DNA from: Clostridia bacterium
Lineage (GTDB): Bacteria; Bacillota; Clostridia; Oscillospirales; CAG-272
NCBI GenBank assembly: GCA_017463485.1
Contig: JAFTPD010000002.1
Coordinates: 257,870-321,869, forward strand
Reading direction: 5' to 3'
Length of the DNA: 64,000 bases
Of this stretch, positions 27,165 to 35,315 are shown piece by piece; the stretch's first letter is position 1, and every line of letters starts with the position of its first letter. The translations under genes were made by a program, and so were the position numbers. The notes beneath the pieces are model-generated. The model made no database searches. It was given only the letters and a program-made list of their open reading frames with translations, and was not told where the DNA came from.

Positions 27165-28235
27165 TTACTTATTTTTGCCGAATTCGCCCGACTTTTCAAA
27201 GCGGTATTTTTGTCCGTCACGGCGGAATTCACGCTTAGCGTTTTCCCTTTCCGCCGCGCGACGGGCGTTTTCTCTGTCGAACTTCTCATAGGCGAGAATT
27301 ATCTTTTGTACCAAGTGATGTCTTACTACGTCCTTTTCGGTAAAATGATGAATTGCAATATCGTCAATACCGTCAAGGATTTTAACGACAGATGCAAGAC
27401 CCGAGCGCTGACCGCTCGGCAGGTCGGTCTGCGTAAGGTCGCCTGTAACCACCATTTTTGAATTAAAGCCGAGGCGAGTCAGAAACATCTTCATCTGCTC
27501 GGGCGTCGCGTTCTGTGCCTCGTCAAGGATGATGAAGGAATCGTCAAGCGTTCTGCCTCGCATGTAGGCAAGGGGTGCTATTTCGATAGTTCCCTTTTCC
27601 GCGAGCTTCTGATAGGTTTCCGGACCGAGCATCTCGTAGAGCGCGTCGTACAGTGGGCGTAGATAGGGGTCTATCTTGCTTTGCAGGTCACCCGGCAAAA
27701 ATCCTAGCTTTTCACCAGCTTCGATAGCGGGGCGCGAGAGCAGTATACGCGACACCTGCTTGTCGCGCAACGCCTTCACAGCCATTGCAACAGCAAGGAA
27801 GGTCTTACCCGTTCCCGCAGGGCCTACACCTAACACTATGGTGTTTTTCTTTATTGCATCAACGTATCTTTTCTGTCCAACAGTCTTTGCCTTTATAGGC
27901 TTTCCCTTGGTGGTAACGCAGATGCAGTCCGAGCCGATATCGTCAAGCTCTGCGCGGTTTCCGTCGGATATCATCCCTGCTACGTACCGCACGTTCTGAT
28001 CGGTTATCTCACTGTTATACTGTGCCATATTCCGCAGATACTCCACGGTCGCGGCGGCGGCGTTGACAGACTCCATATCCTCGCCCGAAATAAGTATACT
28101 GTCCCCTTCGTCTGTTGAACGGTTTCGAAGGGTTACGCGGAAGATTTCCTCGATTATCCGCGCGTTTGAGTCGTAGCTTCCGAAAATGACCGCCGTCGTT
28201 TCGGAGCTATCCACTTTAATGATTCTCTGATTCAT
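27165..28235 (-). CDS. phoH: PhoH family ATPase
   Basis: PhoH/YbeZ-type P-loop ATPase, linked to RNA metabolism through its usual partner YbeY. The 356-residue protein has an N-terminal small KH-like region, then VGPAGTGKTFLAVAMAV near 137, LSRPAIEAGEKLGFLPGDL near 165, FIILDEAQNATPEQMKMF near 228 and MVVTGDLTQTDLP near 255. The start is set at the ATG at 28235 after CGGAGAA; the upstream frame extension runs into yqfD. The yqfC-yqfD-phoH order is the one seen in Bacillus, where ybeY follows, but here an M16C peptidase follows instead. Confidence 0.95.
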   Translation of the reverse strand: MNQRIIKVDSSETTAVIFGSYDSNARIIEEIFRVTLRNRSTDEGDSILISGEDMESVNAAAATVEYLRNMAQYNSEITDQNVRYVAGMISDGNRAELDDIGSDCICVTTKGKPIKAKTVGQKRYVDAIKKNTIVLGVGPAGTGKTFLAVAMAVKALRDKQVSRILLSRPAIEAGEKLGFLPGDLQSKIDPYLRPLYDALYEMLGPETYQKLAEKGTIEIAPLAYMRGRTLDDSFIILDEAQNATPEQMKMFLTRLGFNSKMVVTGDLTQTDLPSGQRSGLASVVKILDGIDDIAIHHFTEKDVVRHHLVQKIILAYEKFDRENARRAAERENAKREFRRDGQKYRFEKSGEFGKNK

Positions 28236-28251
28236 AAATTCTCCGTTGCTT

Positions 28252-29433
28252 TTATTGAGTGACCTCAAATTCCACCGTGCGGGCGATATCCTCAACACAC
28301 ACCACGGTGCAGTAAAGATAAAATCCGCTGTCGTCGGATGAGGTCGACACGGTTTTCTTTATAAGCTCTGCCCCGCCTGGTATTTCCGCAAGCCGCTGTG
28401 ACAGCTCAAAATAGGCTAACCGTTCCATTTCCTCGTCGCTTCGCGTAAAGGTTTCGACAGTATACGGAACGTGCCACACTGTTTGGACGGATATCGGCAG
28501 GCTGACACCCTTAACCAGCGTCAGACTTCGGCTTTTTTCTATTATATCACAGTTACCCTCATCATTTCCACACTTTTTTGAAAATTTTATCTCTTTTCCG
28601 AAAAAATTTACCGAATATTCTACTTCTGCTTCATTTTCTGCCGTATAAACTCGGCTCTCATACGTTTTTGGGATATAGATATTTATTTCCCTTACGCATC
28701 TGGCGTACACCTTAGCGCAGGCATGTGTCCAACGGTAACCGCTTATATTACTGTCGTAAAGTCCACTGACAAGCAGCTCCCCCTCATTCACTCTGTCACC
28801 CGCCGCAACAAGCACGTTTCCGTCCTCAAGCTCTATCCGCTGTATAACTCCGCTACGTGCGGCGACGATATTGGCAGGAGTATCGTTCTGGGAATTATTA
28901 TTCGGCTTGGCGCTCTCACGTATCTCCACGTGGGCGACGGTACCCTTGAGATTTACCGATATCCAAGCGATCCTCGAGTTACTTATCAGCACGCGGTTTT
29001 CAAGCACGTCTGCACGAAAATTCGATTTTGACGATCCGACTCCAAAGCCACATTCGGCAAGCGTACCGATAACCTCCGAGTCTGTAAGATTGACGTTTCC
29101 GCTGACACGCACGTCCCAGATAATACCTGAAAAATAAAACACCATCACTGCCGCCGCTATCGCACCCACTAAAAGTCCCGCGCGACGGCGGTATCTATGT
29201 AGCAAATACGGCAAGCCGCCTTTCTCGATAACACATATCTCTACTCCGCAAAGACTGCATTTATCATTTACGCGAGCAAAAATATTCCTTCTGAATACCA
29301 GTGTGATATTGCCACATTCGTCCGTGATGATATTTTTATACGGATAGCCGTTTTGCATACAGATATTCAAAAGGCGCGGTGCGTTTTGCGAGTCTGCCGA
29401 CACCTTACAGTATCCAAATAGTCCGTAGATCAT
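28252..29433 (-). CDS. yqfD: Sporulation protein YqfD
   Basis: YqfD is a mother-cell sporulation membrane protein. The 393 residues begin with a small cytosolic domain (YGLFGYCKVSADSQNAPRLL, a cysteine pair CSLCG), a hydrophobic segment near 90-112 (LLVGAIAAAVMVFYFSGII), and a long extracytoplasmic region with SNxRIAWISVNLKGTVAHVEI and a GDRVNEGELLVSG motif near 210. This layout matches the YqfD family at usual length. The ATG overlaps the yqfC stop by 4 bases. phoH follows after 16 bases. Confidence 0.92.
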   Translation of the reverse strand: MIYGLFGYCKVSADSQNAPRLLNICMQNGYPYKNIITDECGNITLVFRRNIFARVNDKCSLCGVEICVIEKGGLPYLLHRYRRRAGLLVGAIAAAVMVFYFSGIIWDVRVSGNVNLTDSEVIGTLAECGFGVGSSKSNFRADVLENRVLISNSRIAWISVNLKGTVAHVEIRESAKPNNNSQNDTPANIVAARSGVIQRIELEDGNVLVAAGDRVNEGELLVSGLYDSNISGYRWTHACAKVYARCVREINIYIPKTYESRVYTAENEAEVEYSVNFFGKEIKFSKKCGNDEGNCDIIEKSRSLTLVKGVSLPISVQTVWHVPYTVETFTRSDEEMERLAYFELSQRLAEIPGGAELIKKTVSTSSDDSGFYLYCTVVCVEDIARTVEFEVTQ

Positions 29434-29750
29434 ATATTCTTATCGCCTCCCTTGCTGTCGTCAAAGGAAAGTGAATCTATATGCCCCTCTATGCCCACAG
29501 CCCCTGCAAGATATGAGATACACACAAGGTCTTCACCCCGCACGCACAGCGTTGATTTCTTGACGGACAGCCGTATGCAATTTGAGGTGTACTCCTCAAT
29601 TTTTTTACAGCCGTGAACGGTCAGCGAATGGCGTCCGCGAAGCTCGGCACGCAAGCCACCGCTGACTACATCTGCGGGAATATCCAGCCTCTCGATCATC
29701 CAATCCGACAGCGACGACGGACGCTTCTTTTCCTGCTTATCTTGGCTCAT
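29430..29750 (-). CDS. yqfC: YabP/YqfC family sporulation protein
   Basis: A 106-residue YabP/YqfC domain protein. The core is GGLRAELRGRHSLTVHGCKKIEEYTSNCIRL, cut here by its conserved RHSLTVHGCKKI pattern, then VRGEDLVCISY near the C-terminus. In Bacillus yqfC is transcribed with yqfD under sigma-E and is needed for efficient sporulation. AGAAGG lies upstream of the ATG at 29750. It reads away from ylbJ across a 62-base gap that contains back-to-back sigma-E-like elements. Confidence 0.9.
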   Translation of the reverse strand: MSQDKQEKKRPSSLSDWMIERLDIPADVVSGGLRAELRGRHSLTVHGCKKIEEYTSNCIRLSVKKSTLCVRGEDLVCISYLAGAVGIEGHIDSLSFDDSKGGDKNI

Positions 29751-29816
29751 GTTTTACCTTCTTTCGCATATAATGTTACATCAACTAACAATATGCCGAC
29801 AAAGGAGATAACATGA
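29747..29816. promoter_or_regulatory. Divergent sigma-E-like promoter pair for yqfC and ylbJ
   Basis: On the plus strand TCATGTT (29747-29753), 13 bases, then CATATAAT (29767-29774) points to ylbJ. On the minus strand TCATGTT (29816-29810), 14 bases, then CATATTGT (29795-29788) points to yqfC. Both resemble the sigma-E pattern of an ATA-containing -35 and CATAnnnT -10. Each -35 overlaps the start codon of the opposite gene, and both transcripts would begin near 29781. Confidence 0.5.
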
Positions 29817-30979
29817 CTGCCACAAGGTCTATCGGAGTCATTGAAGGAAAAAAGGAAAGGACGGCGCGCCTCAATTTCGGACATACCGCATTTTGCCTGC
29901 TAAGCGGCTTTTGCTTTATACTTATTATGAAAAATTCCACAGCAGCCATTGAATATATGGGGAACGGACTCACCATCTGTGCACGGACGGTAATTCCCTC
30001 TCTTTTCCCCTTTATGGTAATTTCCGAGCTTTTGGTAACAAGCGGCTTGGGAGAGGGACTTGGGCGGCTGTTAGCGCCTGTTATGCGACGTGTGTTCAAC
30101 CTGAGCGGTGCGGGTTGCTCAGCCGCCTTCCTCGGCTCGCTTTGCGGCTTCCCGATCGGAGCAAAAACTGCCGTGGCTCTTTATGACAAGGGTGCCATCA
30201 CAAGGCGCGAGGCAGAGCATCTGATGACCTTCTCAAACAACCCAAGCTCCGCTTTTCTCATCAACGCCGTAGGTATCACTCTGCTTGGTAGCAAAAGCAT
30301 TGGCACACTTATATATTTTTGCGTTCTCGCAAGCGGGCTTACCGTTGGATTTTTCGCTCGGTTTCTCCTCTCTCAAAGCAATAGTGAATATTCTTTGAAG
30401 CTGCCCAAAGCTTCCAGTCGCCCGTCAGGCATTGAGGCTTTTACGTCAGGTGTTTCCAATGCCGCAAGAGGTATGCTGACGGTGTGCGCTTACGTCATAT
30501 TTTTCTCCGCCGTAACCGGTGCGCTGTCGAGCATGCTATCCGGCTTTTCGGATATTCCGCAAGCTGTGTCAGCGTTACTTTTCGGCTTTTTTGAAATATC
30601 GGGCGGAGTCAGCCGCGCCGCAAATTCAAGCTCACTTTTTACGTCTGCCGTTCTCTGCGCGCTGATTGCAGGCTGGTCGGGGTTGTCGGTACATTTTCAG
30701 ATAATCAGCATTTGTTCGGGACGCGGAATATCCTTCAAGCCCTACTTTGTCGCAAAACTATTTCAAGGCGTGCTATCTGCTGTGCTGACGGGGATGATAC
30801 TGCACTTTTTTCCGTCCCTCCTTACTACACAAACATCTGCAAATGCGGACGATTTCGTCTATTTTTCGGCATACGGTATGCGCGGCGGAGATGTACTGTC
30901 GTTGGTAGTAAAAATTCTCTTTTTTGTCGGCTGTCTAATCCTGCTGATAAGACGCAGAAAATCGCGCTTTTCGTCGTAA
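29813..30979 (+). CDS. ylbJ: Sporulation integral membrane protein YlbJ
   Basis: A 388-residue polytopic protein of the YlbJ family, with two nucleoside-recognition (Gate) domains and about eight membrane segments. Family motifs are SLFPFMVISELLV (near 62), GSLCGFPIGAKTAVALYDKG (near 104), LMTFSNNPSSAFLINAVG (near 138) and LLFGFFEISGGVS (near 255). In Bacillus YlbJ is made in the mother cell under sigma-E and is required for heat-resistant spores. GGAGATAAC precedes the ATG. It is divergent from yqfC, another sporulation gene. Confidence 0.92.
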   Translation: MTATRSIGVIEGKKERTARLNFGHTAFCLLSGFCFILIMKNSTAAIEYMGNGLTICARTVIPSLFPFMVISELLVTSGLGEGLGRLLAPVMRRVFNLSGAGCSAAFLGSLCGFPIGAKTAVALYDKGAITRREAEHLMTFSNNPSSAFLINAVGITLLGSKSIGTLIYFCVLASGLTVGFFARFLLSQSNSEYSLKLPKASSRPSGIEAFTSGVSNAARGMLTVCAYVIFFSAVTGALSSMLSGFSDIPQAVSALLFGFFEISGGVSRAANSSSLFTSAVLCALIAGWSGLSVHFQIISICSGRGISFKPYFVAKLFQGVLSAVLTGMILHFFPSLLTTQTSANADDFVYFSAYGMRGGDVLSLVVKILFFVGCLILLIRRRKSRFSS

Positions 30980-31026
30980 CAAGCACCCGCGCCTCCTCAT
31001 AAACTGATACGGAGGAGGTGTATCTC

Positions 31027-31278
31027 ATGCAAGGCTCATCACAAAATTATTATCCTCACGGCGGCACTTGTACGGCGGTCATTGGCTCAATGACCAACGC
31101 CATGAAGGCGCAAAATGTCCTTACCTCTGCTGCTGTCTTTGCTACCGTTATTAAGGTAAGCTCTGTTGACACAGATAGCGGATGCGCTTACGGAGTTACC
31201 TTTCACTGCTCACAAAAAAACACCGTTCGTACGGTGCTTTCCAGAGCAAATATCAAGGTCAGAAAATTTCTCGGCTGA
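31027..31278 (+). CDS. DUF3343 protein, putative Se/S carrier
   Basis: An 83-residue DUF3343 protein. Members have a GSTHDAL-like start; here it is AVIGSMTNAMKAQNVL, then the DSGCAYGVTFHC stretch with the cysteine expected to carry sulfur or selenium (near residue 57), and a C-terminal LSRANIKVRKFLG. The ATG at 31027 is 8 bases after GGAGGAGG; the GTG three codons earlier overlaps that site. It precedes a class V aminotransferase gene by 67 bases. The same pair occurs in other Firmicutes in the SelD-linked selenium-molybdenum-hydroxylase context, so a role in Se or S handling is inferred. Confidence 0.8.
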   Translation: MQGSSQNYYPHGGTCTAVIGSMTNAMKAQNVLTSAAVFATVIKVSSVDTDSGCAYGVTFHCSQKNTVRTVLSRANIKVRKFLG

Positions 31279-31345
31279 AAATTTACGGGCTGTTCCGCAA
31301 CGGTACAGCCTTTACATCATAAATCCGAATTTTGAGAGGCAAGCT

Positions 31346-32518
31346 ATGAAAATAAACAAGAATACCGTCTATCTTGACAACGCCGCAACTACATTCCCAA
31401 AGCCACGCACAGTAAGTGAAGCCGTAAACGACTGCATTACCCGCTGGTGCGGCAACGCTGGGCGCGGCGCGCATCCGTTGGCGATGGCATCCGCCGAGGA
31501 GATATATCTGTGCCGCGAGCAGCTTGCCCGGATGTTCGGAGGAAGCGCTGAAAACGTAGTATTTACGCTCAACACCACCTACGCTTTGAATTCGGTCATC
31601 AAGGGTATTTTAAAGCAGGGCGACCACGCCTTGTGCTCCAATCTTGAACACAATTCGGTATACCGCCCGTTGTATAAGCTACAAAAAGGCGGGATCATCG
31701 AATTCGACGTATTCAACGCCTTCCCGAATCTTGAATTCGCCACTCCCGATATGGTCGTATCCTCGATTGAACGCCTTGTCAAGTCCAACACCCGTCTGCT
31801 GGTATGCACACATGCGTCAAATATTTGTCCTATCACTTTGCCAATCAGAGAAATAGGCGCTTTCTGCAAGAGTCGAGGAATATTTTTCGCGGTAGACGGC
31901 GCACAGTCAGCAGGTATTTATCCTATTGATATGAAGGAGTGCAATATTGACGCGCTGTGTCTGCCCGCGCACAAGGGACTTTACGGCGTGCAGGGCTGCG
32001 GGATCATCATTCTCGGAGAAAATATGTCCTTGGAAACGCTTATCGAAGGCGGAAACGGCGTGGATTCTCTCATGGGCGAGATGTCTGCCGACTCGCCCGA
32101 AAGATACGAGGCGGGTACGCTCTCTACACCTGCTATTGCAGGCTTGCGGCGGGGTTTAGAGTTTGTGACATCCACGGGTATCCATAATATCCGCGCCCAC
32201 GAGGGAAAGCTTTGCAGACGTGCTAAGGAAGGACTTCTGACAATACCGGGTATACGGGTGGTCGCTCCTTCAAGAGAAGGCTCGCTCGTGCTTTTCCGTC
32301 ACGATACTATCCCCTCGGAAAACATAGCCGCAGAGCTTGGGCGGCAGAATATCTGTGTGCGGGCGGGTTATCACTGTGCCGCGCTTGCTCACGAAGCTAT
32401 CGGCACGCCAAAAGGTGGCGCTGTCCGCGCAAGCTTCGGATATTTCAACAGTAAGAAGGACATTGATAAATTTATTGATGCGGTGAGTGGAATAGCCAAA
32501 AACACAAAAAGCTTTTAA
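31346..32518 (+). CDS. Class V aminotransferase / cysteine desulfurase family protein
   Basis: A 390-residue PLP enzyme of the NifS/SufS superfamily, closest in pattern to the short form found beside DUF3343. It starts VYLDNAATTFPKP. Cofactor-binding residues are in LEHNSVYRPL (near 96), CTHASNICP (near 152), DGAQSAGIYPIDM (near 182) and the Schiff-base lysine LPAHKGLYGVQGCG (near 207). The catalytic cysteine region is RAGYHCAALAHEAIGTP (near 340), then GAVRASFGYFNS. It may deliver sulfur or selenium from Cys or Se-Cys to the DUF3343 partner. GAGAGGC precedes the ATG. Confidence 0.88.
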   Translation: MKINKNTVYLDNAATTFPKPRTVSEAVNDCITRWCGNAGRGAHPLAMASAEEIYLCREQLARMFGGSAENVVFTLNTTYALNSVIKGILKQGDHALCSNLEHNSVYRPLYKLQKGGIIEFDVFNAFPNLEFATPDMVVSSIERLVKSNTRLLVCTHASNICPITLPIREIGAFCKSRGIFFAVDGAQSAGIYPIDMKECNIDALCLPAHKGLYGVQGCGIIILGENMSLETLIEGGNGVDSLMGEMSADSPERYEAGTLSTPAIAGLRRGLEFVTSTGIHNIRAHEGKLCRRAKEGLLTIPGIRVVAPSREGSLVLFRHDTIPSENIAAELGRQNICVRAGYHCAALAHEAIGTPKGGAVRASFGYFNSKKDIDKFIDAVSGIAKNTKSF

Positions 32519-32531
32519 AGGCAAATTATAG

Positions 32532-32564
32532 AAAATATTGAAATCATGGAAAAAATATTGAAAT
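32532..32564 (+). repeat. 13-bp direct repeat pair in 20-bp phase upstream of a promoter
   Basis: AAAATATTGAAAT occurs at 32532-32544 and again at 32552-32564, start to start 20 bases, about two helical turns. The second copy ends 5 bases before the TTGACT -35. The position suits an activator or UP-element-like site. Confidence 0.55.
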
Positions 32565-32569
32565 AATAC

Positions 32570-32598
32570 TTGACTTTTCAATCAAAATATGATATACT
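32570..32598 (+). promoter_or_regulatory. Sigma-A promoter for the lectin-metalloprotease island
   Basis: TTGACT (32570-32575), 17-base spacer, TATACT (32593-32598). The start would be near 32605, giving a leader of about 190 bases before the ribosome site. The whole 32519-32867 gap of 349 bases holds this promoter, the direct repeats, a hairpin and a ribosome site but no complete gene. Confidence 0.75.
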
Positions 32599-32716
32599 GA
32601 TAGTGTAATAAACTAACTTGTGCAGATTGCTGAGAAACTTGACAACTACTTCAATCGCTGTTGCTCGCAGTTTTTCGCAAAATTTATCGTACAGAGAGCA
32701 TTAAGTTTTGTTAAAA

Positions 32717-32767
32717 AGCGCGTAAAGGCAGTGAGTTTCTCTTACTGGTGTCTTTGCGCGCTATTTT
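32717..32767 (+). terminator. Leader hairpin, possible attenuator
   Basis: A 12-bp lower stem (AGCGCGTAAAGG with TCTTTGCGCGCT, using two G-U pairs), a small bulge and a 7-bp upper stem, then ATTTTATAT. It lies between the promoter at 32570 and the AAAGGAGG at 32773, so it could end a short leader RNA of about 165 bases or act as an attenuator. Confidence 0.5.
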
Positions 32768-32867
32768 ATATCAAAGGAGGTAAGGACAATATTATGCCGA
32801 CGGATTAGAAGAAGTAGTTATCAAAGATGGTATATACTATATAAAAAATCTTGGCAATGGCAAGTAT

Positions 32868-34244
32868 GTGGACATACATGGACCTAATACTGATATGATT
32901 CACCAATGGCAATACCACTCTAATTTGTATGAAAACTGGGAGATCACTAGACTTTCGGATGGCTATTATACAATCAAATCGCTCTATAATAACAACTACA
33001 TTGGAATTAGCAGCACAAAGACCGGCGAAGATAATATCAAATTGTTTTCATCTATATCTCCTCAAACCATGTGGTCAATTTTATCTGATTCATCTGACCG
33101 ATATTATTTTGTGCCGTATTACAGCATCGACCTTATGCTCGTTGCGCCAAATAGTTCAGTGGGAGCTGAGTTACAATTAACAGATACAATTTCATCAAAC
33201 AATTATGAAAAATGGGAGTTAATTATACAAGTCCAATATTCAGGCACATATTGGTTACAAAATATTGAAACGGAACGTTTCGCCTCGCCTTACGGTCCAT
33301 ATTTAGATGACGGAACACCAATTAATCAGTGGGACTTTAGTACAAGAGAATCCAGAAAATGGTTATTTGAAAGACAAAGCGATTACTTTTACACCATAAA
33401 AAATCAAGATACTCAAAAATATCTTGGATTTAAAGAATATTCTGATGGGACTATCTTAATTGAACAGTTTTCAAGCATCCAAGATTGCACAAAATGGAAA
33501 ATGTATGTATCCACTGACAAAACTTTAGTTTTTACCCCAAGAGGCTATGAGCCATTTTCATATTCTCTTTCGGTAGATCCATCTTATAACAACGTCGGCT
33601 CTGCCCTAGTGCTGATATCATATACTGATAATACTAATTATAAGGACTGTTGGAAACTAACAGAAGTTCGACCATATTTGGGTTCGATTTCAATGACTTG
33701 GCATAGTGATTCATCAAGCATAGGATATTGGGATTTGAGTGAAAGCAATGATACACTAAATGTCTACATGTATAACATAGACTCCGAAGATAGCTCATTT
33801 AGTTTCATATCAAACACATATAACGCGATGAATCAGTGGAGTAATGCATTAGACATAACTCTTGCTAGGGTAAGTGATACCAGCAACGCAGAAATAAAAG
33901 CTTATGGAGGTACCCGAGAGCAAATTGAATCCCAAAGCGGAAGAAATAATACAACTTGGACTGGATTGTCTGTATATTCTACAACAGCCCATGGCGTAAT
34001 GAATCTTAATGATGGTAACAAACTTATCACAATTCATGAAATGAACGCGGCAACTGTCTATGTAATCAAGCGTTCCGACAATGATGCCGTAATTAAAACA
34101 TGCACTCATGAGTTTGGACATTCATTGGGATATTTGGGTCATGCACCTAATGCCACTGATGTTATGTACTCCGGAGCACATTCTTCCTATACGCTCAAAG
34201 CTGCGGAAAGCAATCACCTCAGAGCAATTTACCTACTATACTAA
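32868..34244 (+). CDS. Ricin-lectin/zinc metalloprotease with broken 5' end
   Basis: A 458-residue frame counted from a GTG. The N-terminal two thirds is beta-trefoil lectin-like repeats (NLGNGKYVDIHG, NYIGISSTKTGEDNI, KYLGFKEYSDG, each with a W-K or W-E closing strand). The C-terminus is a metzincin-type protease, HEFGHSLGYLGH near 413, with the Met-turn DVMYSG about 12 residues later. The coding frame runs back to 32784 (ADGLEEVVIKDGIYYIKN) with no start codon. The nearby AAAGGAGG and ATG (32794) are in another frame and read MPTD then stop. No signal peptide is encoded, though homologous layouts are secreted. AT-rich codon use differs from neighbours. Either a decaying gene or one needing a frameshift. 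Confidence 0.65.
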   Translation: MDIHGPNTDMIHQWQYHSNLYENWEITRLSDGYYTIKSLYNNNYIGISSTKTGEDNIKLFSSISPQTMWSILSDSSDRYYFVPYYSIDLMLVAPNSSVGAELQLTDTISSNNYEKWELIIQVQYSGTYWLQNIETERFASPYGPYLDDGTPINQWDFSTRESRKWLFERQSDYFYTIKNQDTQKYLGFKEYSDGTILIEQFSSIQDCTKWKMYVSTDKTLVFTPRGYEPFSYSLSVDPSYNNVGSALVLISYTDNTNYKDCWKLTEVRPYLGSISMTWHSDSSSIGYWDLSESNDTLNVYMYNIDSEDSSFSFISNTYNAMNQWSNALDITLARVSDTSNAEIKAYGGTREQIESQSGRNNTTWTGLSVYSTTAHGVMNLNDGNKLITIHEMNAATVYVIKRSDNDAVIKTCTHEFGHSLGYLGHAPNATDVMYSGAHSSYTLKAAESNHLRAIYLLY

Positions 34245-34284
34245 CTGACACTTAATATGGCAAAAATAGATCATGGAGGTTTGT

Positions 34285-35241
34285 ATGAAAAAATTATTTC
34301 TTATCATTCTATGTTGCATTTTAACGATTTCTATGCTCGGATGCAACACGTCAAATAATACGTCATCTACCGATTCCGGCGAATCGCAAGATAGTAGCAC
34401 GAGCAGTGAAGATCTTTCAACGCAAAATGACCTTAACATATCTACAGATAAAAACGGCAATACCATAGCGAGCGAGATGATATATTACACTTTTGAAGAC
34501 GCGTGTGCGGAAGCCACCGACGTAGTCGTCGCCACCTTTAACGGTACGGGACATTACAACTACAACTATTCCAGATACAGCTTCACCGTAAAAGAAAATA
34601 TACTCGGCTCCGCCCCGGAAAACATTAACGTATATGTATGGCTTGAAACGGGAGGTCCCTCCTTGGAGCGAGGAAAAGATTATCTGATTCCTCTTTACCA
34701 CTCTGCAAATATTTATAACAAGGTGGAGGTATATAGTTTTATTGGCGATACTGTGATCGACGTATCGGACGTATCCGCAAGTACAATGTACGATCAGCCT
34801 ATCTCGCTGCGCTCCGAGTCCTTTGATTTTTCAAAGGCGGATTATGCAGCTACCCTGAGTTACATCAAGAATTTAGTGAAGAATAACGTTCCGTCAAGGC
34901 AATTCGATCCTTCTCCAAGCGTCAGCACGGTAATTTCTACCGCCGAGGAAATTCTGTCCGTCAGGATCGACGAATGCACCAGCACTACCATTTTTAAGGA
35001 TTTCGCCGACACAGGAATGTATAATTGCACAGTTACCGAAGCACTGAAGGGTAGCATCCCGAAGGGTACAACGGTTACAATAGGTTTCCACAACAAGGAT
35101 GTAGCTATCGGTGATGAGGTAATAGTGGCATTGAGCGATTATCATAAAGCCACATATTATTGTCTTACCGGTAAAACCAACAGTATGTTCCCCGTTACAG
35201 ACAGAGAATCTGTAATTACACTTATAGAGAAGTACGGTTAA
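34285..35241 (+). CDS. Lipoprotein with two copies of a beta-rich domain, unknown
   Basis: A 318-residue predicted lipoprotein: signal run LFLIILCCILTISMLGC with lipobox Cys near residue 19, then a Ser/Thr/Asp-rich linker to about residue 50. Two similar halves follow. The first has DVVVATFNGTGHYNY, then RYSFTVKENILGSAPENINVYV and GKDYLIPLY (about 72-145). The second has EEILSVRIDECTST, YNCTVTEALKGSIPKGTTVTI and GDEVIVALSDY (about 218-295). The start is the ATG at 34285, after GGAGGTTTGT; an ATG four codons earlier is part of that site. It follows the metalloprotease gene by 40 bases. Function unknown. Confidence 0.75.
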   Translation: MKKLFLIILCCILTISMLGCNTSNNTSSTDSGESQDSSTSSEDLSTQNDLNISTDKNGNTIASEMIYYTFEDACAEATDVVVATFNGTGHYNYNYSRYSFTVKENILGSAPENINVYVWLETGGPSLERGKDYLIPLYHSANIYNKVEVYSFIGDTVIDVSDVSASTMYDQPISLRSESFDFSKADYAATLSYIKNLVKNNVPSRQFDPSPSVSTVISTAEEILSVRIDECTSTTIFKDFADTGMYNCTVTEALKGSIPKGTTVTIGFHNKDVAIGDEVIVALSDYHKATYYCLTGKTNSMFPVTDRESVITLIEKYG

Positions 35242-35279
35242 ACTGTTTTTCGTAAATTTAAAGTTCATATAAATCAAAA

Positions 35280-35303
35280 AGCAGGTCGCGATTGCGACCT
35301 GCT
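35280..35303 (-). terminator. Intrinsic terminator of rpsU
   Basis: A perfect 10-bp stem AGCAGGTCGC/GCGACCTGCT with a GATT loop. Minus-strand reading continues TTTTTGATTT, a usable U-tract after rpsU. The plus-strand side has GTTTGAATAC, weaker for the lipoprotein gene. Confidence 0.85.
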
Positions 35304-35315
35304 GTTTGAATACAA

